Shown here in pieces: positions 13,501 to 25,552 of a stretch of 64,000 nucleotides of DNA (positions within the stretch are counted from its first letter, which is position 1; each line of letters begins with the position of its first letter). A model generated the notes under the pieces. That model was given only the letters and a program-made list of their open reading frames with translations. It was not told the DNA's origin and made no database searches. The stretch is from Calliopsis andreniformis (lineage: Eukaryota; Arthropoda; Insecta; Hymenoptera; Andrenidae): NCBI RefSeq assembly GCF_051401765.1, contig NW_027480531.1:868001-932000 (forward strand), in the 5' to 3' direction. The translations under genes were made by a program, and so were the position numbers.

Positions 13501-14604
13501 AAGATTGAGTATTGAGGATTCAAGGTTGAGGATTGAGGATTGAGGATTGAGGATTGAGGAATTGGGATTGGGGATTGAGGATTGAGGATTGAGGATTGAG
13601 GATTGAGGATTGAGGATTGAGTATTGAAGATTGAGTATTGAGGATTGAAGATTGAGGATTGAGGATTGAGGATTGACGATTGAGGATTGAGTATTGATGA
13701 TTGAGAATTGAGGATTGAGGATTGAAGATTGAGTGTTGAGGATTGGGAATTGAGGATTGAGGATTGAAGATTGAGTATTGAGGATTCAAGGTTGAGGATT
13801 GAGGATTGAGGATTGAGGATTGAAGATTGAGGACTGAGTGTTGAGCGTTGAGTGATGAGAATTGATGTTTGTGGATTGAGTATTGATGATTGAGAATTGA
13901 GGATTGAGGATTGAGGATTGAGTGTTGAGGATTGGGAATTGAGCATTGAGGATTGAAGATTGAGTATTGAGGATTCAAGGTTGAGGATTGAGGATTGAGG
14001 ATTGAGGATTGAAGATTGAGGACTGAGTGTTGAGGGTTGAGTGATGAGGATTGATGTTTGTGGATTGAGATTTGACGACTGAAGAATGGGGATTGAGTAT
14101 TGAAAACTGTGAATTGAGGATATTCTATTGAGGATTGAGGATTGACAACTGATTGTTGAGGACTGAGGACTGAAGTTTGCGGATTCAGGATTGAGGATTC
14201 GGGATTGAGGTTTCAGGACTGATGATTGAGGGTTGAGGGTTGAGGATTGAGGATTGAGGATTGAGGATTGAGGGTTGAGGATTGAAGATTGAGTATTGAG
14301 GATTGAAAATTGAGGAGTGAGGATTGAGGATTGAGGATTGAGGATTGAAGATTGAGGATTGGGGACGGAGTGTTGAGGGTTGAGTGATGAGAATTGATGT
14401 TTGTGGATAGAGATTTGAAGATTGCAGATTGAGTGTTGAGTATTGAAAACTGTGAATTGATGATGTGGTATTGAGGATTGGGGATTGACAACTGATTGTT
14501 GAGGACTGAGGGCTGGAGATTGAGGATCCAGGATTGAGGATTGAGGATTGAAGATTGAGCATTGCGGACTGAGGATTGAAGATTGAGGATTGAGGATTGA
14601 GGAT
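9534..14604 (+). repeat. Higher-order block A, copy 2
   Basis: Second copy of the block at 747-5,810. It overlaps the end of the 2.95-kb tandem duplication (to about 10,546), so the larger duplication and the tandem duplication are interleaved events. At its right end it continues into a further 1,393-bp unit instead of the GAGGATGG segment that follows copy 1. Confidence 0.84.
11375..14300 (+). repeat. 2.9-kb block shared with 19.06-21.99 kb, copy 1
   Basis: M1 modules at 11499, 12646, 12989 and 14039 correspond to 19186, 20326, 20669 and 21719, at an offset of 7,687 falling to 7,680, one heptamer difference. The segment ends where 21,985 turns into the GAGGTCT-GAGGACT-GAGGACT series instead of continuing to a subtype b module. 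Confidence 0.8.
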
Positions 14605-15997
14605 TGAGGATTGAGAATTGAGGATTGAGGACTGAGGATTGAGGATTGAGGATTGAGGATTGAAGATTGAGTGTTGAGGATTGGGAATTGAGGATTGAGG
14701 ATTGAAGATTGAGTATTGAGGATTCAAGGTTGAGGATTGAGGATTGAGGATTGAGGATTGAAGATTGAGGACTGAGTGTTGAGCGTTGAGTGATGAGAAT
14801 TGATGTTTGTGGATTGAGTATTGATGATTGAGAATTGAGGATTGAGGATTGAGGATTGAGTGTTGAGGATTGGGAATTGAGCATTGAGGATTGAAGATTG
14901 AGTATTGAGGATTCAAGGTTGAGGATTGAGGATTGAGGATTGAGGATTGAGGAATTGGGATTGGGGATTGAGGATTGAGGATTGAGGATTGAGGATTGAG
15001 GATTGAGGATTGAGTATTGAAGATTGAGTATTGAGGATTGAAGATTGAGGATTGAGGATTGAGGATTGACGATTGAGGATTGAGTATTGATGATTGAGAA
15101 TTGAGGATTGAGGATTGAAGATTGAGTGTTGAGGATTGGGAATTGAGGATTGAGGATTGAAGATTGAGTATTGAGGATTCAAGGTTGAGGATTGAGGATT
15201 GAGGATTGAGGATTGAAGATTGAGGACTGAGTGTTGAGCGTTGAGTGATGAGAATTGATGTTTGTGGATTGAGTATTGATGATTGAGAATTGAGGATTGA
15301 GGATTGAGGATTGAGTGTTGAGGATTGGGAATTGAGCATTGAGGATTGAAGATTGAGTATTGAGGATTCAAGGTTGAGGATTGAGGATTGAGGATTGAGG
15401 ATTGAAGATTGAGGACTGAGTGTTGAGGGTTGAGTGATGAGGATTGATGTTTGTGGATTGAGATTTGACGACTGAAGAATGGGGATTGAGTATTGAAAAC
15501 TGTGAATTGAGGATATTCTATTGAGGATTGAGGATTGACAACTGATTGTTGAGGACTGAGGACTGAAGTTTGCGGATTCAGGATTGAGGATTCGGGATTG
15601 AGGTTTCAGGACTGATGATTGAGGGTTGAGGATTGAGGATTGAGGATTGAGGATTGAGGATTGAGGGTTGAGGATTGAAGATTGAGTATTGAGGATTGAA
15701 AATTGAGGAGTGAGGATTGAGGATTGAGGATTGAGGATTGAAGATTGAGGATTGGGGACGGAGTGTTGAGGGTTGAGTGATGAGAATTGATGTTTGTGGA
15801 TACAGATTTGAAGATTGCAGATTGAGTGTTGAGTATTGAAAACTGTGAATTGATGATGTGGTATTGAGGATTGGGGATTGACAACTGATTGTTGAGGACT
15901 GAGGGCTGGAGATTGAGGATCCAGGATTGAGGATTGAGGATTGAAGATTGAGCATTGCGGACTGAGGATTGAAGATTGAGGATTGAGGATTGAGGAT
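12646..15997 (+). repeat. 1,393-bp higher-order unit, two full copies and part of a third
   Basis: A unit of exactly 199 heptamers (1,393 bp), holding the a+b module pair, is tandem here: starts at 12,646, 14,039 and 15,432, the third diverging at about 15,997. The same period occurs at 3,852/5,245, at 20,326/21,719 and at 25,995/27,388, where the second copy breaks off after about 270 bp. The block from 2,369 to 3,851 is a variant of the unit that is 90 bp longer. Being a multiple of 7 fits out-of-step exchange in heptamer register. Confidence 0.87.
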
Positions 15998-16683
15998 TGA
16001 GGATGGAGGATTGAGGATTGAGGATTGAGAATTGAGGATTGAGGACTGAGGATTGAGGATTGAGGATTGAGGATTGAGTATTGAGGATTAAAGATTGAGG
16101 ATTGGGTATTGAGGATTGAATATTCAGGATTGAGGATTGAGGATAGAGGATTGCGGATTGAGGATTGAAGATTGAATATTGATGACTGAAGATTGAGGAT
16201 TGAGGATTGAGGGTTGTGGATTGCGGACGAGGACTGAGGGTAGAGTATTGATGTTTGAGGTCTGAGGATTGAGGATTGAGGACTGAGGATTGAGAATTGA
16301 GGATTGAGGATTGAGGATTGAAGACTGAGGATTGGGTGTTGAGGATTGAGGATTGAGGATTGAAGATTGTCGATTGAGGATTGAGAATTGAGGATTGAGA
16401 ATTGAGGACTGAGGATTGAAGATTGAGCATTGAGGATTGAAGGTTGACGATTGAGGATTGAGGATTGAGGTTTGAGGATTGAATATTGAGGATTGGGGAC
16501 TGAGTGTTGTGGGTTGAGTGATGAGAATTGATGTTTGTGTATAGAGATTTCAAGATTGCAGATTGAGTATTGTGTATTGAAAGCTGTGAATTGTTGATAT
16601 TCTATTGAGGATTGAGGATTGACAACTGACTGTTGAGGACTGAGGGCTGAAGATTGAGGATTCAGGATTGAGGATTCAGGATT
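15432..16683 (+). repeat. Copy of 5,245-6,496 (offset 10,187)
   Basis: M1 modules a, b and d at 15432, 15775 and 16516 stand at the same distances as those at 5245, 5588 and 6329. The b-to-d stretch contains the GAGGATGG unit, an M2 copy and a GTCGATT unit in the same order. The block is also present at 8,197-9,448. After 16,683 the sequence departs into the segment shared with 35.9 kb. Confidence 0.82.
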
Positions 16684-17032
16684 GAGGATTGAGGATTGAG
16701 GATTGAGGATTGAGGATTGGGGATTCAGGATTGAGGATTGAAGGTTGAATATTGATGAATGAAGGTTGAGGATTGAGGATCGAGGGTTGTGGATTGAGGA
16801 CGAGAACTGAGGTTTGGGTATTGATGCTTGAGGTCTGAGGATTGAGGATTGAGGATTGCGAATTGAGGATTGAGGATTGAGGATTGATGATTGAGGATTG
16901 GGTATTGAGGATTGAAGAATGAGGATTGAGTATTGAGGACTGAGGATTGAGGATTGAAGATTCAGTATTGAGGATTGAAGATTGAGAATTGAGGATTGAG
17001 GATTGAACATTGAGGACTGAGTGTCGAGGGTT

Positions 17033-17200
17033 GAGTGATGAGAATGGATGTTTGTGGATAGAGATTTGAAGATTGCAGATTGAGTATTGAGTATTGAAAA
17101 CTGTGAATTGAGGATTTTCTATTGAGGATTGAGGATTGGCAACTGATTGTTGAGGACTGAGGGCTGATGGTTGAGGATTCAGGATTGAGGATTCAGAATT
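17033..17200 (+). repeat. Module M1, subtype k (GAGGATT-TTCTATT, GCAACTG)
   Basis: In this subtype the unit before TTCTATT is GAGGATT, giving a short T run. Copies start at 17033, 36231, 46145 and 50489. The first two belong to the 19.2-kb-spaced duplication; the last two belong to the 4.3-kb-spaced blocks. This links the left-centre and right domains by descent. Confidence 0.83.
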
Positions 17201-17284
17201 GAGGTTTGAGGACTGAGGATTGAGGATTGAAGATTGAGTATTGAGGATTGAAGATTGAGGATTGAGGATTGGGGATTGAGAATT

Positions 17285-17339
17285 GAGGAATGAGGATGAG
17301 GGCTGAGGTTTGAGGATTGAGGTTTGAGTACTGAGGACT
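17285..17339 (+). repeat. Module M3 (6-bp unit GAGGAT before GAGGGCT)
   Basis: M3 is the series GAGGAAT, the 6-bp unit GAGGAT, GAGGGCT, GAGGTTT or GAGGGTT, GAGGATT, G(A/T)GGTTT and GAGGACT. This is the leftmost copy. I see none between 1 and 17.2 kb, but it recurs about every 1-2 kb to the right, for example near 18.6, 24.5, 30.2, 37.8, 43.2, 46.4, 50.7, 54.3, 59.2 and 62.1 kb. A related form with GATGTGGGCT is near 23.4, 29.0, 32.4, 40.7, 55.1 and 60.9 kb. Confidence 0.78.
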
Positions 17340-18884
17340 GAGGATTGAGGATTGAGGATTGAAGATTGAGGATTGGGTATTGAGGATTGAAGAATGAGGA
17401 TTGAGGATTGAGGATTGAGGATTGAGGATTGAAGATTGAGTATTGAGGATTGAAGATTGAAGATTGAGTATTGAGAATTGAGGATTGAGAATTGAGGACT
17501 GAGGTTTGAAGTTTGAGCATTGAGGATTGAAGGCTGCGGATTGAGGATTGAGGATTGAGGATTGAGGATTGAATATTGATGATTGGGGACTGAGTGTTGA
17601 GGGTTGAGTGATGAGGATTGATGTTTGTGTATAGAGATTTCAAGATTGCAGATTGAGTATTGTGTATTGAAATCTGTGAATTGTTGATGTTCTATTGAGG
17701 ATTGAGGATTGACAACTGACTGCTGAGGACTGAGGGCTGAAGACTGAGGATTCAGGATTGAGGATCCAGGATTGTGGATTGAGGATTGAGGATTGAGGAT
17801 TGAGGATTGAGGATTGAGGATTGAAGGTTGAATATTGATGAATGAAGATTGAGGATTGAGGATTGAGTGTTGTGGATTGAGGACGAGGACTGAGGGTTGG
17901 GTATTGATGCTTGAGGTCTGAGGATTGAGGATTGAGGATTGCGAATTGAGGATTGAGGAATGAGGATTGAAAATTGAAGATTGGGTATTGAGGATTGAAG
18001 AATGAGGATTGAGGATTGAGGATTGAGGATTGAGGATTGAGGATTGAAGATAGAGTACTGAGGATTGAAGATTGAGGACTGAGAATTGACGATTGAGGAT
18101 TGAGGATTGAAGATTGAGTATTGAGGATTGAAGATTGAGGATTGAGGATTGAGGATTGAGGATTGAGGATTGAGGATTGAAGGTTGAGGATTGAGGGTTG
18201 AGTATTGAGGATTGAAGATTGAGGATTGGGGACTGAGGATTGAAAATTGGGGATTGAGAATTGAGGACTGAGGACTGAGGATTGAAGATTCAGTATTGAG
18301 GATTGAAGGTGGAGAATTGAGGACTGAGGATTGAACATTGAGGACTGAGTGTTGAGGGTTGAGTGATGAGAATGGATGTTTGTGGGTAGAGATCTGAAGA
18401 TTGCAGATGGGGTATTGAGTATTGAAGACTGTGAATTGAGGATATTCTATTGAGGATTGAGGATTGGCAACAGATTCTTGATGACTGAGGGCTGAAGGTT
18501 GAGGATTCAGGATTGAGGATTCAGAATTGAGGTTTGAGGACTGAGGACTGAGGACTGAAGATTGAGTATTGAGGTTTGAAGATTGCGGATTGAGGATTGA
18601 GGATTGAGAATTGAGGAATGAGGATGAGGGCTGAGGGTTGAGGATTGTGGTTTGAGGACTGAGGACTGAGGATTGAGGATTGAGGATTGAAGATTGAGGG
18701 TTGGGTATTCAGGATTGAAGAATGAGGATTGAGGATTGAGGATTGAGGATTGAGGATTGAGGATTGAGGACTGAGGATTGAGGATTGAGTATTGAAGATT
18801 GAGTATTGAGGATTGAAGACTGAGGATTGAAGATTGAGGATTGAGGATAGAGGATTGAAGGTTGAGAATTGGGGATTGAGGATT

Positions 18885-19061
18885 GAAGATTGAGGATTGA
18901 GAATTGACGATTGAGGATTGAGGATTGAAGATTGAGTATTGAGGATTGAAGATTGAGGATTGAGGATTGAGGATTGAGGATTGAGAATTGACGATTGAGG
19001 ATTGAGGATTGAAGATTGAGTATTGAGGATTGAAGATTGAGGATTGAGGATTGACGATTGA
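18885..19061 (+). repeat. Simple heptamer run between two blocks
   Basis: Short stretch of near-consensus units with GAGAATT-GACGATT repeated twice, giving a local ladder of about 91 bp. It joins the 3.2-kb block on the left to the 2.9-kb block on the right. No module is present. Confidence 0.65.
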
Positions 19062-21985
19062 GGATTGAGTATTGAGGGTTGAGGATTGAAGATTGAGTAT
19101 TGAGGATTGAAAATTGAGGAGTGAGGATTGAGGATTGAGGATTGAGGATTGAAGATTGAGGATTGGGGACGGAGTGTTGAGGGTTGAGTGATGAGAATTG
19201 ATGTTTGTGGATAGAGATTTGAAGATTGCAGATTGAGTGTTGAGTATTGAAAACTGTGAATTGATGATGTGGTATTGAGGATTGGGGATTGACAACTGAT
19301 TGTTGAGGACTGAGGGCTGGAGATTGAGGATCCAGGATTGAGGATTGAGGATTGAAGATTGAGCATTGCGGACTGAGGGTTGAAGATTGAGGATTGAGGA
19401 TTGAGGATTGAGGATGGAGGATTGAGGATTGAGGATTGAGAATTGAGGATTGAGGACTGAGGATTGAGGATTGAGGATTGAGGATTGAGTATTGAGGATT
19501 AAAGATTGAGGAATGGGTATTGAGGATTGAATATTCAGGATTGAGGATTGAGGATAGAGGATTGCGGATTGAGGATTGAAGATTGAATATTGATGACTGA
19601 AGATTGAGGATTGAGGATTGAGGGTTGTGGATTGCGGACGAGGACTGAGGGTAGAGTGTTGATGTTTGAGGTCTGAGGATTGAGGATTGAGGACTGAGGA
19701 TTGAGAATTGAGGACTGAGGATTGAGGATTGAAGATTGAGGATTGGGTGTTGAGGATTGAGGATTGAGGATTGAGGATTGAAGATTGAGTATTGAGGATT
19801 GAAGATTGAGGATTGAGGATTGACGATTGAGGATTGAGGATTGAGGAATTGGGATTGGGGATTGAGGATTGAGGATTGAGGATTGAGGATAGAGGATTGA
19901 GGATTGAGTATTGAAGATTGAGTATTGAGGATTGAAGATTGAGGATTGAGGATTGAGGATTGACGATTGAGGATTGAGTATTGATGATTGAGAATTGAGG
20001 ATTGAGGATTGAAGATTGAGTGTTGAGGATTGGGAATTGAGGATTGAGGATTGAAGATTGAGTATTGAGGATTCAAGGTTGAGGATTGAGGATTGAGGAT
20101 TGAGGATTGAAGATTGAGGACTGAGTGTTGAGCGTTGAGTGATGAGAATTGATGTTTGTGGATTGAGTATTGATGATTGAGAATTGAGGATTGAGGATTG
20201 AGGATTGAGTGTTGAGGATTGGGAATTGAGCATTGAGGATTGAAGATTGAGTATTGAGGATTCAAGGTTGAGGATTGAGGATTGAGGATTGAGGATTGAA
20301 GATTGAGGACTGAGTGTTGAGGGTTGAGTGATGAGGATTGATGTTTGTGGATTGAGATTTGACGACTGAAGAATGGGGATTGAGTATTGAAAACTGTGAA
20401 TTGAGGATATTCTATTGAGGATTGAGGATTGACAACTGATTGTTGAGGACTGAGGACTGAAGTTTGCGGATTCAGGATTGAGGATTCGGGATTGAGGATT
20501 CAGGACTGATGATTGAGGGTTGAGGGTTGAGGATTGAGGATTGAGGATTGAGGATTGAGGGTTGAGGATTGAAGATTGAGTATTGAGGATTGAAAATTGA
20601 GGAGTGAGGATTGAGGATTGAGGATTGAGGATTGAAGATTGAGGATTGGGGACGGAGTGTTGAGGGTTGAGTGATGAGAATTGATGTTTGTGGATAGAGA
20701 TTTGAAGATTGCAGATTGAGTGTTGAGCATTGAAAACTGTGAATTGATGATGTGGTATTGAGGATTGGGGATTGACAACTGATTGTTGAGGACTGAGGGC
20801 TGGAGATTGAGGATCCAGGATTGAGGATTGAGGATTGAAGATTGAGCATTGCGGACTGAGGATTGAAGATTGAGGATTGAGGATTGAGGATTGAGGATTG
20901 AGAATTGAGGATTGAGGACTGAGGATTGAGGATTGAGGATTGAGGATTGAAGATTGAGTGTTGAGGATTGGGAATTGAGGATTGAGGATTGAAGATTGAG
21001 TATTGAGGATTCAAGGTTGAGGATTGAGGATTGAGGATTGAGGATTGAAGATTGAGGACTGAGTGTTGAGCGTTGAGTGATGAGAATTGATGTTTGTGGA
21101 TTGAGTATTGATGATTGAGAATTGAGGATTGAGGATTGAGGATTGAGTGTTGAGGATTGGGAATTGAGCATTGAGGATTGAAGATTGAGTATTGAGGATT
21201 CAAGGTTGAGGATTGAGGATTGAGGATTGAGGATTGAGGAATTGGGATTGGGGATTGAGGATTGAGGATTGAGGATTGAGGATTGAGGATTGAGGATTGA
21301 GTATTGAAGATTGAGTATTGAGGATTGAAGATTGAGGATTGAGGATTGAGGATTGACGATTGAGGATTGAGTATTGATGATTGAGAATTGAGGATTGAGG
21401 ATTGAAGATTGAGTGTTGAGGATTGGGAATTGAGCATTGAGGATTGAAGATTGAGTATTGAGGATTCAAGGTTGAGGATTGAGGATTGAGGATTGAGGAT
21501 TGAAGATTGAGGACTGAGTGTTGAGCGTTGAGTGATGAGAATTGATGTTTGTGGATTGAGTATTGATGATTGAGAATTGAGGATTGAGGATTGAGGATTG
21601 AGTGTTGAGGATTGGGAATTGAGCATTGAGGATTGAAGATTGAGTATTGAGGATTCAAGGTTGAGGATTGAGGATTGAGGATTGAGGATTGAAGATTGAG
21701 GACTGAGTGTTGAGGGTTGAGTGATGAGGATTGATGTTTGTGGATTGAGATTTGACGACTGAAGAATGGGGATTGAGTATTGAAAACTGTGAATTGAGGA
21801 TATTCTATTGAGGATTGAGGATTGACAACTGATTGTTGAGGACTGAGGACTGAAGTTTGCGGATTCAGGATTGAGGATTCGGGATTGAGGTTTCAGGACT
21901 GATGATTGAGGGTTGAGGATTGAGGATTGAGGATTGAGGATTGAGGATTGAGGGTTGAGGATTGAAGATTGAGTATTGAGGATTG
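19062..21985 (+). repeat. 2.9-kb block shared with 11.4-14.3 kb, copy 2
   Basis: Second copy of 11,375-14,300, with M1 modules b, a, b and a at 19186, 20326, 20669 and 21719. The part from about 19,890 onward is also the start of the 5.66-kb tandem duplication, so this piece was present before that event. Confidence 0.8.
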
Positions 21986-22439
21986 AAGATTGAGGTCTGA
22001 GGACTGAGGACTGAGGATTGAGGATTGAGAATTGAGGATTGAGGATTGAGGATTGAAGATTGAGGATTGGGTGTTGAGGATTGAAGAATGAGGATTGAGG
22101 ATTGAGGATTGAAGATTGAGTGTTGAAGATTGAGTATTGAGGATTGAAGATTGAGGATTGAGGTTTGAGGATTGAGGATTGAGTATTGAGGATTGAAGAT
22201 TGAAGATTGAGTATTGAGGATTGAAGACTGAGGATTGGGGATTGAGGATTGAGGATTAAGGATTGAAGATTGAGGATTGAGGATTGAAGATTGAGGATTG
22301 GGAATTGAGGATTGACGATTGAGGATTGAGTATTGAGGATTTAGAATTGAGGATTGAGGATTGAAGATTGAGTATTGAGGATTGAAGATTGAGGATTTAG
22401 GATTGAGGATTGAAGATTGAGGACTGAGTGGTGAGGGTT

Positions 22440-22610
22440 GGGTGATGAGAATTGATGTTTTTTGTGGATTGAGATTTGATGATTGAAGAATGGGGATTGA
22501 GTATTGAAAGCTGTGAATTGAGGATATTCTATTGAGGATTGAGGATTGACAATTGATTGTTGAGGACTGAGGGCTGAAGGTTGAGGATTCAGGATTGAGG
22601 ATTCGGTATT
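22440..22610 (+). repeat. Module M1, subtype h with 3-bp T insertion
   Basis: This copy has three extra T after GATGTTT, giving a run of six T at 22458-22463 and a 171-bp module. The same insertion is present in exactly four copies, starting at 22440, 28109, 31461 and 39782, in an otherwise heptamer-regular array. A shared rare indel is strong evidence that these four came from one ancestral copy by segmental duplication. Confidence 0.88.
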
Positions 22611-23750
22611 GATGTTTCAGGACTGAGGATTGAGGGTTGAGGATTGAGGATTGAGGATTGAGGATATGGGATTGAGGATTGAGGATTGAGGATTGAGGAT
22701 TGAGGATTGAGGATTGAGGATTGAGGATTGAGGATTGAGTATTGAAGGTTGAGTATTGAGGATTGAAGTTTGAGGATTGAGGATTGAGGATTGAGGATTG
22801 AGAATTTAGGATTGAGGATTGAGGATTGAAGATTGAGGACTGGGTTTCGAGGAGTGACGAATTAGGATTGAGGATTGAGGATTGAGGATTGAGGATTGCG
22901 GATTGAGTATTGAGGATAGAAGATTGAAGATTGAGGATTGAGGATTGAGGATTAAGGACTGACGATTGAGGATTGAGGATTGAAGATTGAGTATTGAGTA
23001 TTGAAGATTGAGGATTGAGGATTGAGGATTGTGGATTGAGGATAGAGGATTGAAGATTGTGGATTGGGGATTGAGGATTGACGATTGAGGATTGTGTGTT
23101 TACGATTGAGGATTGAGGATTCAGGATTGAAGATTGAGTATTGAGGATTCAAGATTGAGGATTGAGGATTGAGAATTGAGGATTGAGACTTGAGGACTGA
23201 GGATTGAAGATAGAGCATTGAGGATTGAAGGTTGAGGATTGAGGATTGAGGATTGTGGATTCGGGATTGAGGATTGAGGATTGAGGATTGAGGATTGAGG
23301 ATTGAGGATTCAGGCTTGAGGATTGAGGCTTGAGGATTGGAGATTGAGGATTGAGGATTGAGGATGTGGGCTGAGGGTTGAGGATTGTGGTTTGAGGACT
23401 GAGGACTGAGGACTGAGGATTGAGGATTGAGAGTTGAGGATTGAGGATTGAGGATTGAAGATTGAGGACTGGGTATTGAGGATTGAGGATTGCGTATTGA
23501 AGATTGAGGATTTGGGACTGAGGATTGAAGATTGAGGATTGAGGATTCAGGATTGAGGATTGAGGACTGAGGATTGAGGATTGAAGATTGAGGATTGGGT
23601 ATTGAGGATTGAAGAATGAGGATTGAGGATTGAGGATTGAGGATTGAGGATTGAAGATTGGGTATTGATGATTGAAGATTCAGTATTGAGGATTGAAGAT
23701 TGAGAATTGATGGTTGAGTATTGAACATTGAGGACTGAGTGTTGAGGGTT

Positions 23751-24471
23751 GAGTGATGAGAATTGATGTTTGTGGATAGAGATCTGAAGATTGCAGATTG
23801 AGTATTGAGTATTGAAATCTGTGACTTGATGATATTCTATTGAGGATTGAGGATTGACGTCTGATTGTTGAGGTCTGAGGTCTGAAGCTTGAGGATTCAG
23901 GATTGAGGATTCAGGATTGAGGATTCGGGATAGAGGTTTGAGGACTGAGGAATGAGGGTTGAGGACTGAGGATTGAGGATTGACGCTTGAGGATTGAGGG
24001 TTGAGAATGGAGGATTGAAGAGAGAGGACTGAGTGTTGAGGGTTGAGTGTTGAGAATTGATGTTTGAGGATTGAGATTTGATTATTGAAAGTTGTGGATT
24101 GAGTATTGAACCATGAGAATTCAGGATATTCTGTTGAGTATTGAGAATTGAGTGTTGATGGTTGATTATTGAGGATTGAGGATTGATGATTGAGGATTGA
24201 GTATGGAAGATTGGGGATTGGTGATTGAAGATTCAGTATTGAGGATTGAAGATTGAGAATTGATGATTGAGTATTGAACATTGAGGACTGAGTGTTGAGG
24301 GTTGAGTGATGAGAATTGATGTTTGTGGATAGAGATCTGAAGATTGCAGATTGAATATTGAGTATTGAAAACTGTGAATTGATGATATTCTATTGAGGAT
24401 TGAGTATTGACGTCTGATTGTTGAGGTCTGAAGTCTGAAGATTGAGGATTCAGGATTGAGGTTAGAGGACT
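23751..24471 (+). repeat. M1 triad e-f-g (three linked module subtypes)
   Basis: Three M1 variants lie in fixed order. Subtype e starts at 23751 (GTGACTT, GACGTCT, GAGGTCT twice). Subtype f starts at 24045 (GAACCAT, GAGAATT-CAGGATA-TTCTGTT, creating GAATTC). Subtype g starts at 24304 (GAATATT, GACGTCT, GAAGTCT). The spacings are 294 bp (42 heptamers) and 259 bp (37 heptamers). The same triad with the same two spacings starts at 29413, 32765, 41086 and 61309, five in all. It is the best tracer for the 20-42 kb family and for its isolated member near 61 kb. Confidence 0.9.
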
Positions 24472-25552
24472 GAGGATTGAGGATTGAGTATTCAGGCTTG
24501 AGGACTGAGGCTTGAGGATTGAAGATTGATGATTGAGGATTGAGGATGAGGGCTGAGGGTTGAGGATTGAGGCTTGAGGACTGATGACTGAGGATTGAGG
24601 ATGGAAGATTGGAGATTGAGGATTGGGTATTGAGGATTGAGGATTGAGTATTGAAGATTGAGGATTTGGGACTGAGGATTGAAGATTGAGGATTGAGGAT
24701 TGAGGATTAAGGATTGAGGACTGAGGATTGAGGATTGAAGATCGAGGATTGGGTATTGAGGATTGAAGAATGAGGATTGAGGATAGAGGATTGAGGATTG
24801 AGGATTGAAGATGGAGTATTGAGGATTGAAGATTGTCGATTGAGGATTGAGGATTGAGGATTGAGGATTGAGGGTTGAGGATTGAAGATTGAGTATTGAG
24901 AATTGAAAATGGAGGATTGAGGATTGAGGATCGAGGATTGAAGATTGAAGATTGAGTATTGAGGATTGACGATTAAGATTGAGGATTGAGGATTGAGGAT
25001 TGAGGATTGAGGATTTAGGATTCAGGATTGAAGATTGAATATTGATGATTGAAGATTGAGGATTGAGGATTGAGGGTTGTGGATTGCGGACGAGGACTGA
25101 GGGTTGTGTATTGATTTTTGAGGTCTGAGGATTGAGGATTGAGGATTGAGAATTGAGGATTGAGGATTGAGGATTGAAGATTGAGGATTGGGTGTTGAGG
25201 CTTGAAGAATGAGGATAGAGGTTTGGGGATTGAAGATTGAGGTCTGAAGATTGAGCATTGAGGATTGAAGATTGAGGATTGAGGATTGAGGATTGACGAT
25301 TGAGGATTGAGGATTGAGGATTGAAGATTGAGTATTGAGGATTGAAGATTGAGGTCTGAGGACTGAGGACTGAGGATTGAGGATTGAGAATTGAGGATTG
25401 AGGATTGAGGATTGAAGATTGAGGATTGGGTGTTGAGGATTGAAGAATGAGGATTGAGGATTGAGGATTGAAGATTGAGTGTTGAAGATTGAGTATTGAG
25501 GATTGAAGATTGAGGATTGAGGTTTGAGGATTGAGGATTGAGTATTGAGGAT

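Larger units (their letters stand above)
15690..18884 (+). repeat. 3.2-kb block repeated 19,198 bp away, copy 1
   Basis: Four M1 modules beyond the shared b module keep a constant offset: 15775, 16516, 17033, 17606 and 18361 pair with 34973, 35714, 36231, 36804 and 37559, all 19,198 bp apart. The left limit is the GAAAATT-GAGGAGT units and the right limit is the GAGAATT-GGGGATT units at about 18,870. The two copies share a constant offset across 3 kb, so there is no net indel, and differ by only a few substitutions I could spot, for example near 15,801, 16,510 and 16,545. Confidence 0.87.
19890..25552 (+). repeat. 5.66-kb tandem duplication, copy 1
   Basis: Seven M1 modules (20326, 20669, 21719, 22440, 23751, 24045, 24304) recur in the same order at 25995, 26338, 27388, 28109, 29413, 29707 and 29966. 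The offset is 5,669 for the first four and 5,662 for the last three, so one heptamer was lost between them, near the run before 28.9 kb. The unit holds the T-insertion module, the e-f-g triad, and a GAGGATA-TGGGATT mark near 22,660. Confidence 0.9.

Noticed and set aside
14185..17010. A 941-codon open frame on the - strand, and similar ones at 33506-36208 (900), 1137-3791 (884) and 47368-49317 (649)
   Set aside because: They are readings of the satellite. The heptapeptide ILNPQSS comes from any frame, overlapping open frames of similar content occur in other frames of the same strand, starts are chance ATG from CAT variants, and stops are chance TCA, TTA or CTA variants. No domain, signal or ribosome-binding context is seen.
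23751..24471. A replication origin made of iterons
   Set aside because: Fixed-spacing e-f-g triads might suggest iterons, but there is no AT-rich unwinding region, no initiator gene and no DnaA-box-like set. The spacing is explained by recent duplication.
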